64,000 bases of DNA from the NCBI RefSeq assembly GCF_036924715.1, contig NZ_JAZHSB010000001.1:558001-622000 (forward strand), given 5' to 3'. The notes beneath the pieces are model-generated. The model had not been told where the DNA came from and ran no database searches. It saw only the letters and a program-made list of their open reading frames with translations. The DNA is from Bradyrhizobium sp. AZCC 1721 (GTDB lineage Bacteria; Pseudomonadota; Alphaproteobacteria; Rhizobiales; Xanthobacteraceae). Positions 7,697 through 15,534 of the stretch are shown one piece after another. A program made the position numbers and the translations under genes. How positions within the stretch are numbered: the stretch's first letter is position 1; each line of letters begins with the position of its first letter.

Positions 7697-9202
7697 TCAA
7701 TCCACCACGATCTTCACGCGATCGCGCGGCTTGACCTGGGCGTGCTGGTCGAGGCCGTTGAGGATGCGGAAGCGCTCGGTGGGGCGGTCGACGCCGGTCA
7801 TGCGGTGGGACAGCGATTCCACGGTGTCGCCGGGCTGCACGGTGATGACCTTGATACGCAATGGGCGCGCGGCCTGGATTTCTTCCAGCGTCAGGCGGCG
7901 GAACGAGTTGACGGTCTCGCGCGCATTTCGTTCGCTTTCGGTATTGCGCTGCTTGGCGGCGAAGATGAAGCGGTAGACGTCGCTGCCGTAACGTAGCGCA
8001 TAGACCTTGAACTGCCACTGATCGCCATTCGCCGACGCCGCAGCCACCGGGAAACCGTTGATCATCAGGTCTTCGGTCGAGCCCTTGTCGACACCTTCCA
8101 TCCAGCCGGAATTGAGGTAATCGGCGAGCGACTGTTCGGCCGGCACGCGCACCACGTCGAAGCGCATCGCCTGCGTGCCGCCCTCGCGCACGCCGATCAC
8201 GGCCTGCGCAGTGTTGTCGAGCGTGAACGTCTCGGGCGCCTGGAAGGTGAAGCCGAGTTTCGGATGCAGGAAGCGACGCCCGCGCACAAAGCCCTCGCTG
8301 GGGTCCTCGCCATAGACGATGTTGTCGATGGCGGCGAGATAGGTCTCGCGGTCGCGCTCGCCGCTCTGCGGCGAGGTGTATTGCCGCGCGCTGGCCTGCG
8401 CGTTCTGCACGCGCTCAGGCGTTGCCGGATGCGAGGACAGAAAGTCCTGCGCGCGCGGATCGAGCGAGGTCTTGCCGGCCTTCAGCGCCGCATTGCGCTC
8501 CATCGCGGCGAGGAAGCGCGCCGCGCCATAGGGATCGAAGCGGGCGCGGGCCGAAATGCCGACGCCGATGCCATCGGCCTCGAACTCCTGCTGCCGCGAG
8601 AAGCTCGCCATCGTCAGCTTGGTTTTCGCCAGCGCCAGCGCGGTCAGATCCGGATCGTTGCTCATGTCGGTGACGACGCGCGTCACCACCGCCGCCTGCC
8701 GTGCCTGATCTTCCCGGATCGAGGCGTGCTTTGCGATGACATGTGCCATCTCGTGGCTCAGCACCGAGGACAGTTCCGAGGTGTCGCTGGCGAGCGCCAC
8801 CAGCCCGCGCGTCACATAGAGTTGGCCGGTCGGCAGCGCGAAGGCGTTGACCGCGCCGGAATTGAGGATGGTCACCCGGTAGGCCTGGTCCGGACGGTCG
8901 GACGCCGCCACCAGCCGGTCGACCGTCTTGCCGATCAGGGTTGCGAGTTTCGGATCGTCATAGGCGCCGCCATAGGAGGCCAGAATGCGCTCGTGCTCGC
9001 GCTCGCTCGCCGGTGTCTGTGCGACAGTGCGGCTCGGCTTCGGCGCGGGCACCGTCGGTGCGGCGGTCTCGATCTTCCCGAGATTTCCACAGGAAGAAAG
9101 GATCAGCGCCACGCACAACAGCGCCGGCGCAGCCAGAAGGCGGCAGCCCGTGTTTCCTTCGCGCCGTTCTGCACGATGCGTCAAATCAGCCACTAAGATC
9201 AC
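7697..9202 (-). CDS. M48-family zinc metalloprotease, lipoprotein, with C-terminal LysM-like domain
   Basis: Predicted envelope protease of the BepA/YfgC-like group. The N-terminus has a hydrophobic stretch ending in a lipobox 'LSSC' (Cys 38), so the protein is probably lipidated. The zinc site is HEMAH at 150-154 with the third ligand in 'QEFEADGIG' (Glu about 206). After the protease domain comes a segment with 'GRRFLHPKLGFTFQAPE' and, in the last 55 residues, a LysM-like 'VITVQPGDTVESLSHRM', which may hold the enzyme to peptidoglycan. Start is GTG at 9202; a slightly later start within the signal region cannot be excluded. Role in outer-membrane protein quality control is family knowledge, not shown here. 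Confidence 0.88.
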   Translation of the reverse strand: MILVADLTHRAERREGNTGCRLLAAPALLCVALILSSCGNLGKIETAAPTVPAPKPSRTVAQTPASEREHERILASYGGAYDDPKLATLIGKTVDRLVAASDRPDQAYRVTILNSGAVNAFALPTGQLYVTRGLVALASDTSELSSVLSHEMAHVIAKHASIREDQARQAAVVTRVVTDMSNDPDLTALALAKTKLTMASFSRQQEFEADGIGVGISARARFDPYGAARFLAAMERNAALKAGKTSLDPRAQDFLSSHPATPERVQNAQASARQYTSPQSGERDRETYLAAIDNIVYGEDPSEGFVRGRRFLHPKLGFTFQAPETFTLDNTAQAVIGVREGGTQAMRFDVVRVPAEQSLADYLNSGWMEGVDKGSTEDLMINGFPVAAASANGDQWQFKVYALRYGSDVYRFIFAAKQRNTESERNARETVNSFRRLTLEEIQAARPLRIKVITVQPGDTVESLSHRMTGVDRPTERFRILNGLDQHAQVKPRDRVKIVVD

Positions 9203-9285
9203 GATCCGACCGGGATCCTTGATCTCATCCCCTCTTGTTTGCGCGTGATCCCAGCGAAGACCGATGCCAGCCCTCGAATCAAACG

Positions 9286-10074
9286 CTATTTCCCGCCCAC
9301 CACCTCAATCTGCCCCACCCGAAGCAACTCAATTCGCGGTCCTCCCCGCGACGAGACAACGCCGCGGACACGAATCCGTCGATTTTCGAGCAACTTAGGT
9401 CCAAGGCCGGCGCTCTCGAACGCCGGTATGATGCGCCTTGAAATAGTCGCAGCAAAGTCCCGTGTCCAGTTCCGCCCGAAATTCAGGTAGGTCATTGCCC
9501 CCGCCTGCCGAACGGACAGCACTTTGCCCTCGACCACCGTAAAGTGCCCAATCGCGGCCAGAATATCGCCCGGACTTTCCGTGTTTTTTATGGCAGTTGA
9601 ACTTGCCCAGATTCCCAATTTGGCATTTCTCGCCACGCCCTCGGCGGCGGACAGCGCTGCAGCGCAATTTTTGTCGGATATATCGCTCGAAACCAGGGCC
9701 TCGCCGCGGCGTAGCAGCTCGCTTTGCACCGATTGTTCCGAACCGGTCACGAACACAAAGGCCGACTGCCGGCCGTACCGATCCGGCGTGTCATCCTCGC
9801 CATGCAGGGTCACGTCGCGGCCGGTGATGATAGCCGACAATGCGGCCCTGCCGCTGGCCGTGTCGGTTCCCGCGCGCTCGATGCCGGCGAGGCGGATTTC
9901 CCGGCCGTCCTCGAGGCGAAAGCCGCGCGCATCGACCACGGCAGCGACGCGCCCTTCGCCCTGCCGCTCCAATACGCAGTCGGCGGCGTCGGCCTCGCCG
10001 GTGGACGCCAGCGCGAGAAACAATGCGGCGGATGCCGTAAGCGCAGCGCTGTAACGCAATGCCGGACCGGTCAT
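9286..10074 (-). CDS. Exported staphylococcal-nuclease-like (SNc, thermonuclease-fold) protein
   Basis: 262 residues from the ATG at 10074, chosen because it gives a signal peptide (MTGPALRYSAALTASAALFLALASTGEADA). The SNc fold is seen in 'VVDARGFRLEDGREIRLAGIE', 'GRDVTLHGEDDTPDRYGRQSAFVF' and 'LLRRGEALVSSDISDKNCAAAL'. Arg in REIRLAGIE and in DRYGRQ sit where the family has its catalytic arginines, but the classical acidic residues are not all obvious, so nuclease activity is uncertain. The last 90 residues form a second OB-like region. Next to the M48 gene on the same strand with a gap of about 80 bases. Confidence 0.75.
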   Translation of the reverse strand: MTGPALRYSAALTASAALFLALASTGEADAADCVLERQGEGRVAAVVDARGFRLEDGREIRLAGIERAGTDTASGRAALSAIITGRDVTLHGEDDTPDRYGRQSAFVFVTGSEQSVQSELLRRGEALVSSDISDKNCAAALSAAEGVARNAKLGIWASSTAIKNTESPGDILAAIGHFTVVEGKVLSVRQAGAMTYLNFGRNWTRDFAATISRRIIPAFESAGLGPKLLENRRIRVRGVVSSRGGPRIELLRVGQIEVVGGK

Positions 10075-10157
10075 AACGCTGCTCTCTGTCCCGCTCGTTC
10101 CTGTATGCTCGATCAATGACAGCAATACTACCTGAGATTGCCAGGTAGGGGGAGACA

Positions 10158-10571
10158 ATGGAAGTCAACGGCATTGCCCATATTTTTCTCACCGCCTCGA
10201 ATTACGAACGCTCCCGCGATTTCTATCGCAAGCTGCTGCCGTTTCTCGGCTTGAAGCCGGTCATCGATAGCGAGACGACCTACTACTGCGTCGGCGGCCG
10301 CACCGCGGTCGGCATCAGCGCGCCGTCGCCAGAGCACGAGGGCGCTGCCTTCGAACAGCAGCGCGTCGCCCTGCACCACCTCTGCTTCCGCGCCCGCGAA
10401 CGCGCCGATGTCGATGAGTTGCACGGCTTCCTGAAGACGCTCGGCGCCAAGATCATCCGTGCGCCGCGCGAAGACCAATGGGCGCCAGGCTATTATTCGA
10501 TCCTGTTCGAGGATCCCGATGGCATCCGGCTCGAGCTCAATCACGTGCCGGGCAAGGGGTTGTTGGCATGA
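10158..10571 (+). CDS. VOC-family (glyoxalase/dioxygenase-fold) protein
   Basis: 137 residues making one vicinal-oxygen-chelate domain: 'IAHIFLTASNYERSRDFYRKLLPFLGLKP' at the start and 'APGYYSILFEDPDGIRLELNHVPGKG' at the end. His 8, a His in 'VALHHLCFRAR' and the Glu in 'RLELNH' are likely metal ligands. The ATG has an excellent ribosome site (tagggggagaca). Substrate cannot be told from sequence. Divergent from the SNc gene. Confidence 0.85.
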   Translation: MEVNGIAHIFLTASNYERSRDFYRKLLPFLGLKPVIDSETTYYCVGGRTAVGISAPSPEHEGAAFEQQRVALHHLCFRARERADVDELHGFLKTLGAKIIRAPREDQWAPGYYSILFEDPDGIRLELNHVPGKGLLA

Positions 10572-10576
10572 GTGGC

Positions 10577-10703
10577 GTTCCCCGGATGCTGCGCAGTGCG
10601 CCGCATCAGCGGCGTAATGCGCTGCTGATCCGGAGTCCATGTTGCGGCGGTAGGTCCCGGCTCTGCGGTGCGCCGTCAAGAGACGCTGCACCGCGTCCGG
10701 GAC
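10577..10703. repeat. Family C intergenic palindromic repeat
   Basis: Begins 'cgttccccggatgctgcgca' and ends 'ctgcaccgcgtccgggac'. Copies in the opposite orientation lie at 25799 and 60771. Confidence 0.85.
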
Positions 10704-10726
10704 ACGAGCGTTTCGATACGCGGCCG

Positions 10727-10758
10727 TAGGATGGGTGCGCTGCGCTCCACCCATCCTA
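10727..10758. repeat. Family G hairpin between convergent genes
   Basis: Ten-base perfect stem taggatgggt / acccatccta with loop gcgctgcgctcc, placed 10 bases past the stop of the minus-strand gene. It could end transcription from either side, though there is no T-run. Confidence 0.6.
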
Positions 10759-10767
10759 GGACTATCG

Positions 10768-11223
10768 CTAAAGAAAGATGTTCCAGATGGCGATGCGTGC
10801 GTCGCTCAGGCGCCCATCGGCATCGAAGTCCAGGTATACGATCCACTGTTTGGATCCAAAGCCGTTGGGCGACATCGTTTGGCATGTGAGGACGGGCCCG
10901 ACGATGCCCTGGCAATTAAGTGTCTCTTTGCGAAGCACGGCGATGGCGGCCTCCCTGTCCGTTCCCAGCGGGACAATCTTCAAAAATGCTTCGCGTGCCG
11001 GTACAGAGTTATTCGTGCTCTCCTTTTCTGCGGCGCGCATTTCACCAAGCAGGCGATGATCTCGATAAAATTCATCGGCTTTGGCGGTCTCGTACCAAAT
11101 CCAGAGCCATAGGGTGATGTACATTGCGGCCGGAATGGCCGCTAGCGCCAAGCAGACAAGCAGCGCTATTTTCAGAAATTTGCGCAAACGGAGCGATGAT
11201 GGGTATCGAAGCGAACCCACCAT
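10768..11223 (-). CDS. Single-pass membrane protein of unknown function
   Basis: 151 residues from ATG 11223. One strong membrane segment near the N-terminus ('FLKIALLVCLALAAIPAAMYITLWLWIWY') is followed by a soluble domain of about 100 residues with two Cys ('TLNCQGIVGPVLTCQTM'), probably outside the membrane. The frame runs 21 codons further upstream to 11286, but that part is made by an intergenic repeat (11256-11290), so I prefer the later start. No family recognised. Confidence 0.65.
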   Translation of the reverse strand: MVGSLRYPSSLRLRKFLKIALLVCLALAAIPAAMYITLWLWIWYETAKADEFYRDHRLLGEMRAAEKESTNNSVPAREAFLKIVPLGTDREAAIAVLRKETLNCQGIVGPVLTCQTMSPNGFGSKQWIVYLDFDADGRLSDARIAIWNIFL

Positions 11224-11255
11224 GTCGCCGCGCAGGAAATTGATGGGTTTCGCTT

Positions 11256-11290
11256 CCGCCTTCGCTCGTTGAGCTACGGCGGACAAGTCG
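11256..11290. repeat. Family F repeat module
   Basis: The module starting 'ccgccttcgct' and ending 'agctacggcggacaagtcg' occurs here and, nearly identical, at 42004-42038 inside a family B element. Its ends can pair (ccgcc...ggcgg). It lies just upstream of the membrane-protein start. Confidence 0.75.
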
Positions 11291-11442
11291 CTCTACCCGT
11301 CCTACGAGATCATTCCGCTTAGCGGAAATCGCGACGGAATCCGCTTCCCCGCATGCCTTGCCGCTCATGAACCCATGCGGCATGATCGCGCCGAAAACTT
11401 TTAAAGCCGCAGGCAATGCGGCGCGTGAGCAGGGAGGACTCC

Positions 11443-12651
11443 GTGAAGAGAGCAACAGCAAGCATTGTCGCCGCTGCGCTGGCGATGTCGGCGGGCGCGG
11501 CAATGGCGCAAAGCAAGCCGCCGCTCAAGCTCGGCGGCATTCTCGACATGTCCGGGCTTTACGCAGACATCACCGGTTCGGGTTCGGAGACCGCGGCGAA
11601 GATGGCGGTGGAGGATTTTGGCGGCGAGGTGCTGGGGCGCAAGGTCGAGATCGTCGCGGCCGATCATCTCAACAAGGCCGATCTTGCCGCCAGCATCGCG
11701 CGCGACATGCTCGACAATCAGGGCGTCGAGATGCTGTACGACGTAGCGGCTTCCGCGACCGCGCTCGCCGCCGGCGAGATCGCGAAGGCGCGCAACAAGA
11801 TCGTGATGTATAGCGGCCCCGCCTCGATCCGGCTGAGCAACGAGGCCTGCGGCCCCTACACCGTGCATTATTCCTACGACACGTTCGCGCAGGCCAACGT
11901 CACCGGGCTCGCCACCGTCAAGAGCGGCTTCGAGACCTGGTTCTTCCTCACCGCCGACTATGCGTTCGGCCAGGACCTGGAAAAGGACACCAGCAATGTG
12001 GTGGTGAAGGCCGGCGGCAAGGTGCTCGGCAGCGTCAAGCATCCGCTCAATACGTCGGACTTCTCCTCGTTCCTGCTGCAGGCGCAGAGCTCGAAGGCCA
12101 AGGTTGTCGGCCTCGCCAATGCCGGCGGCGACACCATCAACGCGATCAAGCAGGCGGCGGAATTCGGGCTGACCAGGAGCGGCGGACAAAAGCTCTCGCC
12201 GCTGCTCGCCTTCGTCACCGACATCGACAGCGTCGGGCTGGAGACGGCGCAGGGCCTGCTGCTTGCCGAAGCCTTTTATTGGGACCTCAACGACGACACC
12301 CGCGCGTTTTCAAAACGCTTCATGGAGCGCGTCAAGCGGCCGCCGACCGCGGCGCAGGCCAGCGTTTATTCGTCGGTCCTGCATTACCTGAAAGCGGTCA
12401 AGGCCGCGGGCACCACGGATGCGGCCGCGGTGATGAAGGTAATGAAGGAGACGCCGGTCAACGACATGTTCGCCAGGAACGGCAAAATTCGCGACGACGG
12501 CCGCATGGTGCACGACATGTATCTGTTCGAGGTCAAGAAGCCGTCAGAGTCGAAGACGCGCTGGGATTATTACAAGTTGCTGGCGACCATCCCGGGCAAC
12601 GAGGCATTCCAGCCGCTGGAGGCCTCGCGCTGTCCGCTGGTGAAGAAATAA
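11443..12651 (+). CDS. ABC transporter substrate-binding protein, Leu/Ile/Val (LivK) type
   Basis: Periplasmic binding protein, 402 residues from GTG 11443, selected because 'AGGGAGGA' lies just upstream and a signal peptide follows at once (MKRATASIVAAALAMSAGAAMAQ). The mature part 'LKLGGILDMSGLYADITGSGSETAAKMAVEDFGG' is typical of the type I fold for branched-chain amino acids and related ligands, including aromatic and short acyl compounds in rhizobia. No liv permease or ATPase genes are adjacent, so it must use components encoded elsewhere. It is followed by a crotonase and a VOC gene and may feed their pathway; the ligand is unknown. Confidence 0.88.
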   Translation: MKRATASIVAAALAMSAGAAMAQSKPPLKLGGILDMSGLYADITGSGSETAAKMAVEDFGGEVLGRKVEIVAADHLNKADLAASIARDMLDNQGVEMLYDVAASATALAAGEIAKARNKIVMYSGPASIRLSNEACGPYTVHYSYDTFAQANVTGLATVKSGFETWFFLTADYAFGQDLEKDTSNVVVKAGGKVLGSVKHPLNTSDFSSFLLQAQSSKAKVVGLANAGGDTINAIKQAAEFGLTRSGGQKLSPLLAFVTDIDSVGLETAQGLLLAEAFYWDLNDDTRAFSKRFMERVKRPPTAAQASVYSSVLHYLKAVKAAGTTDAAAVMKVMKETPVNDMFARNGKIRDDGRMVHDMYLFEVKKPSESKTRWDYYKLLATIPGNEAFQPLEASRCPLVKK

Positions 12652-12665
12652 GACCGCTGCTTCCG

Positions 12666-12749
12666 CGTCATTGCGAGGAGCGTAAGCGACGAAGCAATCC
12701 ATAGAGCGGCAAAGAAAGTATGGATTGCTTCGCTTCGCTCGCAATGACG
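12666..12749. repeat. Family B intergenic palindromic repeat
   Basis: Compact copy: 'cgtcattgcgaggagcg' and 'gaagcaatccat' against 'atggattgcttcg' and 'ctcgcaatgacg'. It separates the binding-protein gene from the crotonase gene. Confidence 0.9.
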
Positions 12750-12796
12750 GGGAGAGGCCGGAATTCCATCTCAACCAACGAACGAAAGCACCACCC

Positions 12797-13591
12797 ATGA
12801 GCGCAAACGAAATGGTCCTCCAGAAGCTCGACGCTGGGCTACTCACCATCACGATGAACCGTCCCGACCGGCGCAATGCACTCAATCCGGACATGACGCG
12901 CGGATTGGTCGAAGCCGCACGGCGCGCGGCGGAGGATCACGAGGTGCGCGCGGTACTCTTGAAGGGCGCCGGCGGCATGTTCTGCGTCGGAGGTGACGTG
13001 AAATCGATGGCGGAGGGCAGGGCGCCGCTCGGCTTCGAGGCCAAGATGGCGAACTTGCGCCGCGGCATGGAAGTCTCGCGCATCCTGCACCAGATGCCGA
13101 AGCCCGTCGTGGCGCAGCTCGATGGCGCCGCCGCGGGCGCCGGTCTCTCCATCGCACTATCGTGCGACCTGCGCGTCGCCAGCGCCTCCTGCAAGATCAC
13201 GACCGCGTTCGCCAAGGTCGGATTGTCAGGGGATTACGGCGGCACCTATTTCCTCACCCAGATGCTCGGAGCTGCGAAAGCGCGCGAGCTCTATCTGACC
13301 TCGCCGGTGCTGAGCGCAACGGAGGCCTACAATCTCGGCATGGTGACAAAGGTGGTGCCGGACGCCGACATCGATACGGAGGCGCATGATCTCGCGATGT
13401 CGCTGGCACAGGGGCCGTCGGTGACGCTGGGCTACATCAAGCGCAACATCAACAATGCCGAGACGATGTCGCTGGAAGCCTGTTTTGACGCCGAAGCCAT
13501 CCATCATTCGCGCTCGGGCGACACCGCCGATCACAAGGAGGCGGCAAGGGCGTTTGTCGAGAAGCGCAAGCCTGTATTTCAGGGGCACTGA
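12797..13591 (+). CDS. Crotonase-fold enoyl-CoA hydratase/isomerase, PaaG-like
   Basis: 264 residues; start ATG 12797, since upstream codons come from the family B repeat. The oxyanion-hole region 'LDGAAAGAGLSIALSCD' and 'TAFAKVGLSGDYGGTYFL' identify the crotonase family. Where hydratases carry their two catalytic Glu (GGxCEL and QPE), this protein has Ser and Phe; instead it keeps the Asp in 'GDYGG' that corresponds to the catalytic Asp of PaaG-type isomerases. An isomerase acting on an acyl- or aryl-CoA is therefore likelier than a hydratase. It is followed after one base by the VOC gene, pointing to translational coupling. Confidence 0.85.
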   Translation: MSANEMVLQKLDAGLLTITMNRPDRRNALNPDMTRGLVEAARRAAEDHEVRAVLLKGAGGMFCVGGDVKSMAEGRAPLGFEAKMANLRRGMEVSRILHQMPKPVVAQLDGAAAGAGLSIALSCDLRVASASCKITTAFAKVGLSGDYGGTYFLTQMLGAAKARELYLTSPVLSATEAYNLGMVTKVVPDADIDTEAHDLAMSLAQGPSVTLGYIKRNINNAETMSLEACFDAEAIHHSRSGDTADHKEAARAFVEKRKPVFQGH

Positions 13592-13592
13592 G

Positions 13593-14357
13593 ATGGCCGG
13601 ATATCTCAGGCTGCGGCAGATCTGCCTGGTGGCGCCGCATCTGGAGCCGGTGATCTCGGACATTTCCGAGATCATGGGCCTCAACGTCTGTTACCGCGAC
13701 GGCAATGTCGCCAAGTACGGACTGGAGAACGCACTGCTACCGGTCGACACGATCCTGCTCGAAGTGGTGGCGCCGATCCAGCCGGGCACCGCGGCGGGGC
13801 GCTTCCTCGACAAGACAGGCGGCCGCGGCGGCTACATGGCGATCTTCTGCTGCAACGATCCCGACGCGCGCGGCCAGCACGCCAATGCGATCGACGTGCG
13901 CACGGCGAATGTGATCACGCACGCGCCTTATCACGGCGTGCAACTGCACCCGCGCGATTGCCGCGCCGCGTTCATCGAGTTCAATCATACCGATGGCAGC
14001 GACGACGTGCTGGGACCCTATCCGCCGGCGGGGCCGAACTGGCAGAAGGCGATCCGCAAGGACGTGACGGTGGCGCTGACGGAAGTCGAGATGCAGAGCC
14101 CGGATCCGCAAGGGTTGGCGGAGCATTGGGGGAAGATTTTGGGTCTCGCCGTCAGCAATGGGGCAGGCGGTGAGCCGGTGTTGAAACTGCCCAATGCCAG
14201 CTTCCGATTTGTGAAAGGCGCGAGCGATCTAATGAGCGGGCTGACGTTCAAAGTCGCTGATATCGCCAAGGTGCGCGACGCGGCCAAGTCGAAGGGCTGC
14301 AAGGTGTCGGGCGATGCGTTCGATCCTTGCGGCGTGATGTTCAGGCTGGTGGCGTAG
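13593..14357 (+). CDS. Two-module VOC/glyoxalase-like protein
   Basis: 254 residues. Start ATG 13593, one base after the crotonase stop. The N-terminal half ('LRQICLVAPHLEPVISDISEIMGLNVCYRD') and C-terminal half ('TVALTEVEMQSPDPQGLAEHWGKILGLAVS') each begin like a VOC module, which suggests an internal duplication. Candidate ligands include His 16 and the Glu in 'AAFIEFNHTDG'. The family includes dioxygenases, isomerases and glyoxalases; no substrate can be assigned. Coupled with the PaaG-like gene. Confidence 0.75.
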   Translation: MAGYLRLRQICLVAPHLEPVISDISEIMGLNVCYRDGNVAKYGLENALLPVDTILLEVVAPIQPGTAAGRFLDKTGGRGGYMAIFCCNDPDARGQHANAIDVRTANVITHAPYHGVQLHPRDCRAAFIEFNHTDGSDDVLGPYPPAGPNWQKAIRKDVTVALTEVEMQSPDPQGLAEHWGKILGLAVSNGAGGEPVLKLPNASFRFVKGASDLMSGLTFKVADIAKVRDAAKSKGCKVSGDAFDPCGVMFRLVA

Positions 14358-14372
14358 CGAAATCCATCAACA

Positions 14373-14492
14373 CGTCGTCCCTGCGAACGCAGGGACCCAT
14401 AACCACCATTGCTGATGGTGAAGGAAGCCGTCTCCCGTTATGCCCTTTCCGCGGGCCGCGGCGTATGGGTCCCGGCTCAAGGCCGGGACGAC
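14373..14492. repeat. Family A intergenic palindromic repeat
   Basis: Left arm of the 'cgaacgcagggac' kind, right arm of the variant 'cccggctcaaggccgggacg'. It thus joins two arm types in one element. Confidence 0.85.
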
Positions 14493-14575
14493 GCGTTGAG
14501 AGAGCGGAGTGACGTTTCGGCTGATTTGCATGAGCGTGGATGCGGCGGTCTTGTAGCGACGAGGCTAACCTTCAC

Positions 14576-14694
14576 CGTCGTCCCTGCGAACGCAGGGACC
14601 CATAACCACGTTGCCCATCGCGAACGAAGCCGTCTCCCCTTGTGCCCTTTCCGCGGGCCGCGGCGTATGGGTCCCGGCTCAAGGCCGGGACGAC
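14576..14694. repeat. Family A repeat, near-duplicate of the preceding one
   Basis: Same arms and the same inner stretch 'ccctttccgcgggccgcggcgtatggg' (split here as two adjoining motifs ccctttccgcggg and ccgcggcgtatggg) as the copy 200 bases upstream. The pair fills the 359-base gap between two convergent genes. Confidence 0.85.
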
Positions 14695-14716
14695 GGGGTG
14701 AGAGAGTTGTGCTAGG

Positions 14717-15517
14717 TCACCTTCCCTTGAAGTTCGCCGCCCTTCGCTCTGCGGTGGCTTTGACGCCTTCCTTGAAATCTTCCGTGGCGCGGAGTCTGGT
14801 CTGCTCGGCGAGCTCGTGGTTGGTGGCGGCCATGACGCGGTCGGCGAGGCCGGCGCGCATGGTGGCGCGGGTCGAGATCAGGCCGAGCGGGGAGCATTCG
14901 GCGATTTCGGCGGCAAGCTTCATGGCCTCGGCGCGGACCTGGTCCTGCGGCACGCAGACATTGGCAAGGCCCATTCGCGTGGCTTCCTCGCCGGTGATGC
15001 GGCGGCTGGTGTAGAAGATCAGTTCGGCGTTGTTGCGGCCAACGAGTTCGGGAAGCGTCGTAGTCAGGCCGAAGCCAGGATGAAAGCCGAGTTTTGTAAA
15101 GTTGGCGGCGAAGCGTGCCTCGGGGCAGGTGACGCGGAAATCGGCCGAGACGGCTAGTCCCAGGCCGCCGCCGATGGCCGCGCCATGGACGGCGGCGACG
15201 ATCGGCTTCTTGTTGCGGAAGATTCGCACGGCCTGGACGTAGAGATGGTTGATCGGCAGATTGGCGGCCGGATCATTCTGCGCGCTCGCTTCCTGCTCCT
15301 GCCGCCTCGGATCGGAAAAATCCGCGCCGGCGCAGAACGCCTTGCCTTGGGCTGCGAGCACGGAGCTGCGGATTTCGATGTCGTTGTCGAACTCCTCCAG
15401 CGCATCAGCAATCTGGTTGATCAGCGAGACGTCGAAGAAGTTCAGCGGAGGTTTTCGGATCTCGATCAGGCCGACATGGCCGTGCTTCTCGACGCCGATA
15501 TCAGTGTATTTGCTCAT
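14717..15517 (-). CDS. Crotonase-fold enoyl-CoA hydratase/isomerase family protein lacking both hydratase Glu
   Basis: 266 residues. The fold is clear from 'AAVHGAAIGGGLGLAVSADFR' and 'FTKLGFHPGFGLTTTLPELVG'. At the two Glu positions of true hydratases it has Gly and Phe, and the PaaG-type Asp is replaced by Gly (HPGFG). The reaction is therefore open; it may be an isomerase, a C-C hydrolase or a non-hydratase. It is the last gene of a three-gene minus-strand unit, 17 bases after the dehydrogenase at 15535, so it should act on the product of that dehydrogenase. Confidence 0.85.
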   Translation of the reverse strand: MSKYTDIGVEKHGHVGLIEIRKPPLNFFDVSLINQIADALEEFDNDIEIRSSVLAAQGKAFCAGADFSDPRRQEQEASAQNDPAANLPINHLYVQAVRIFRNKKPIVAAVHGAAIGGGLGLAVSADFRVTCPEARFAANFTKLGFHPGFGLTTTLPELVGRNNAELIFYTSRRITGEEATRMGLANVCVPQDQVRAEAMKLAAEIAECSPLGLISTRATMRAGLADRVMAATNHELAEQTRLRATEDFKEGVKATAERRAANFKGR

Positions 15518-15534
15518 GCGGTTTCCTCGTTGAA

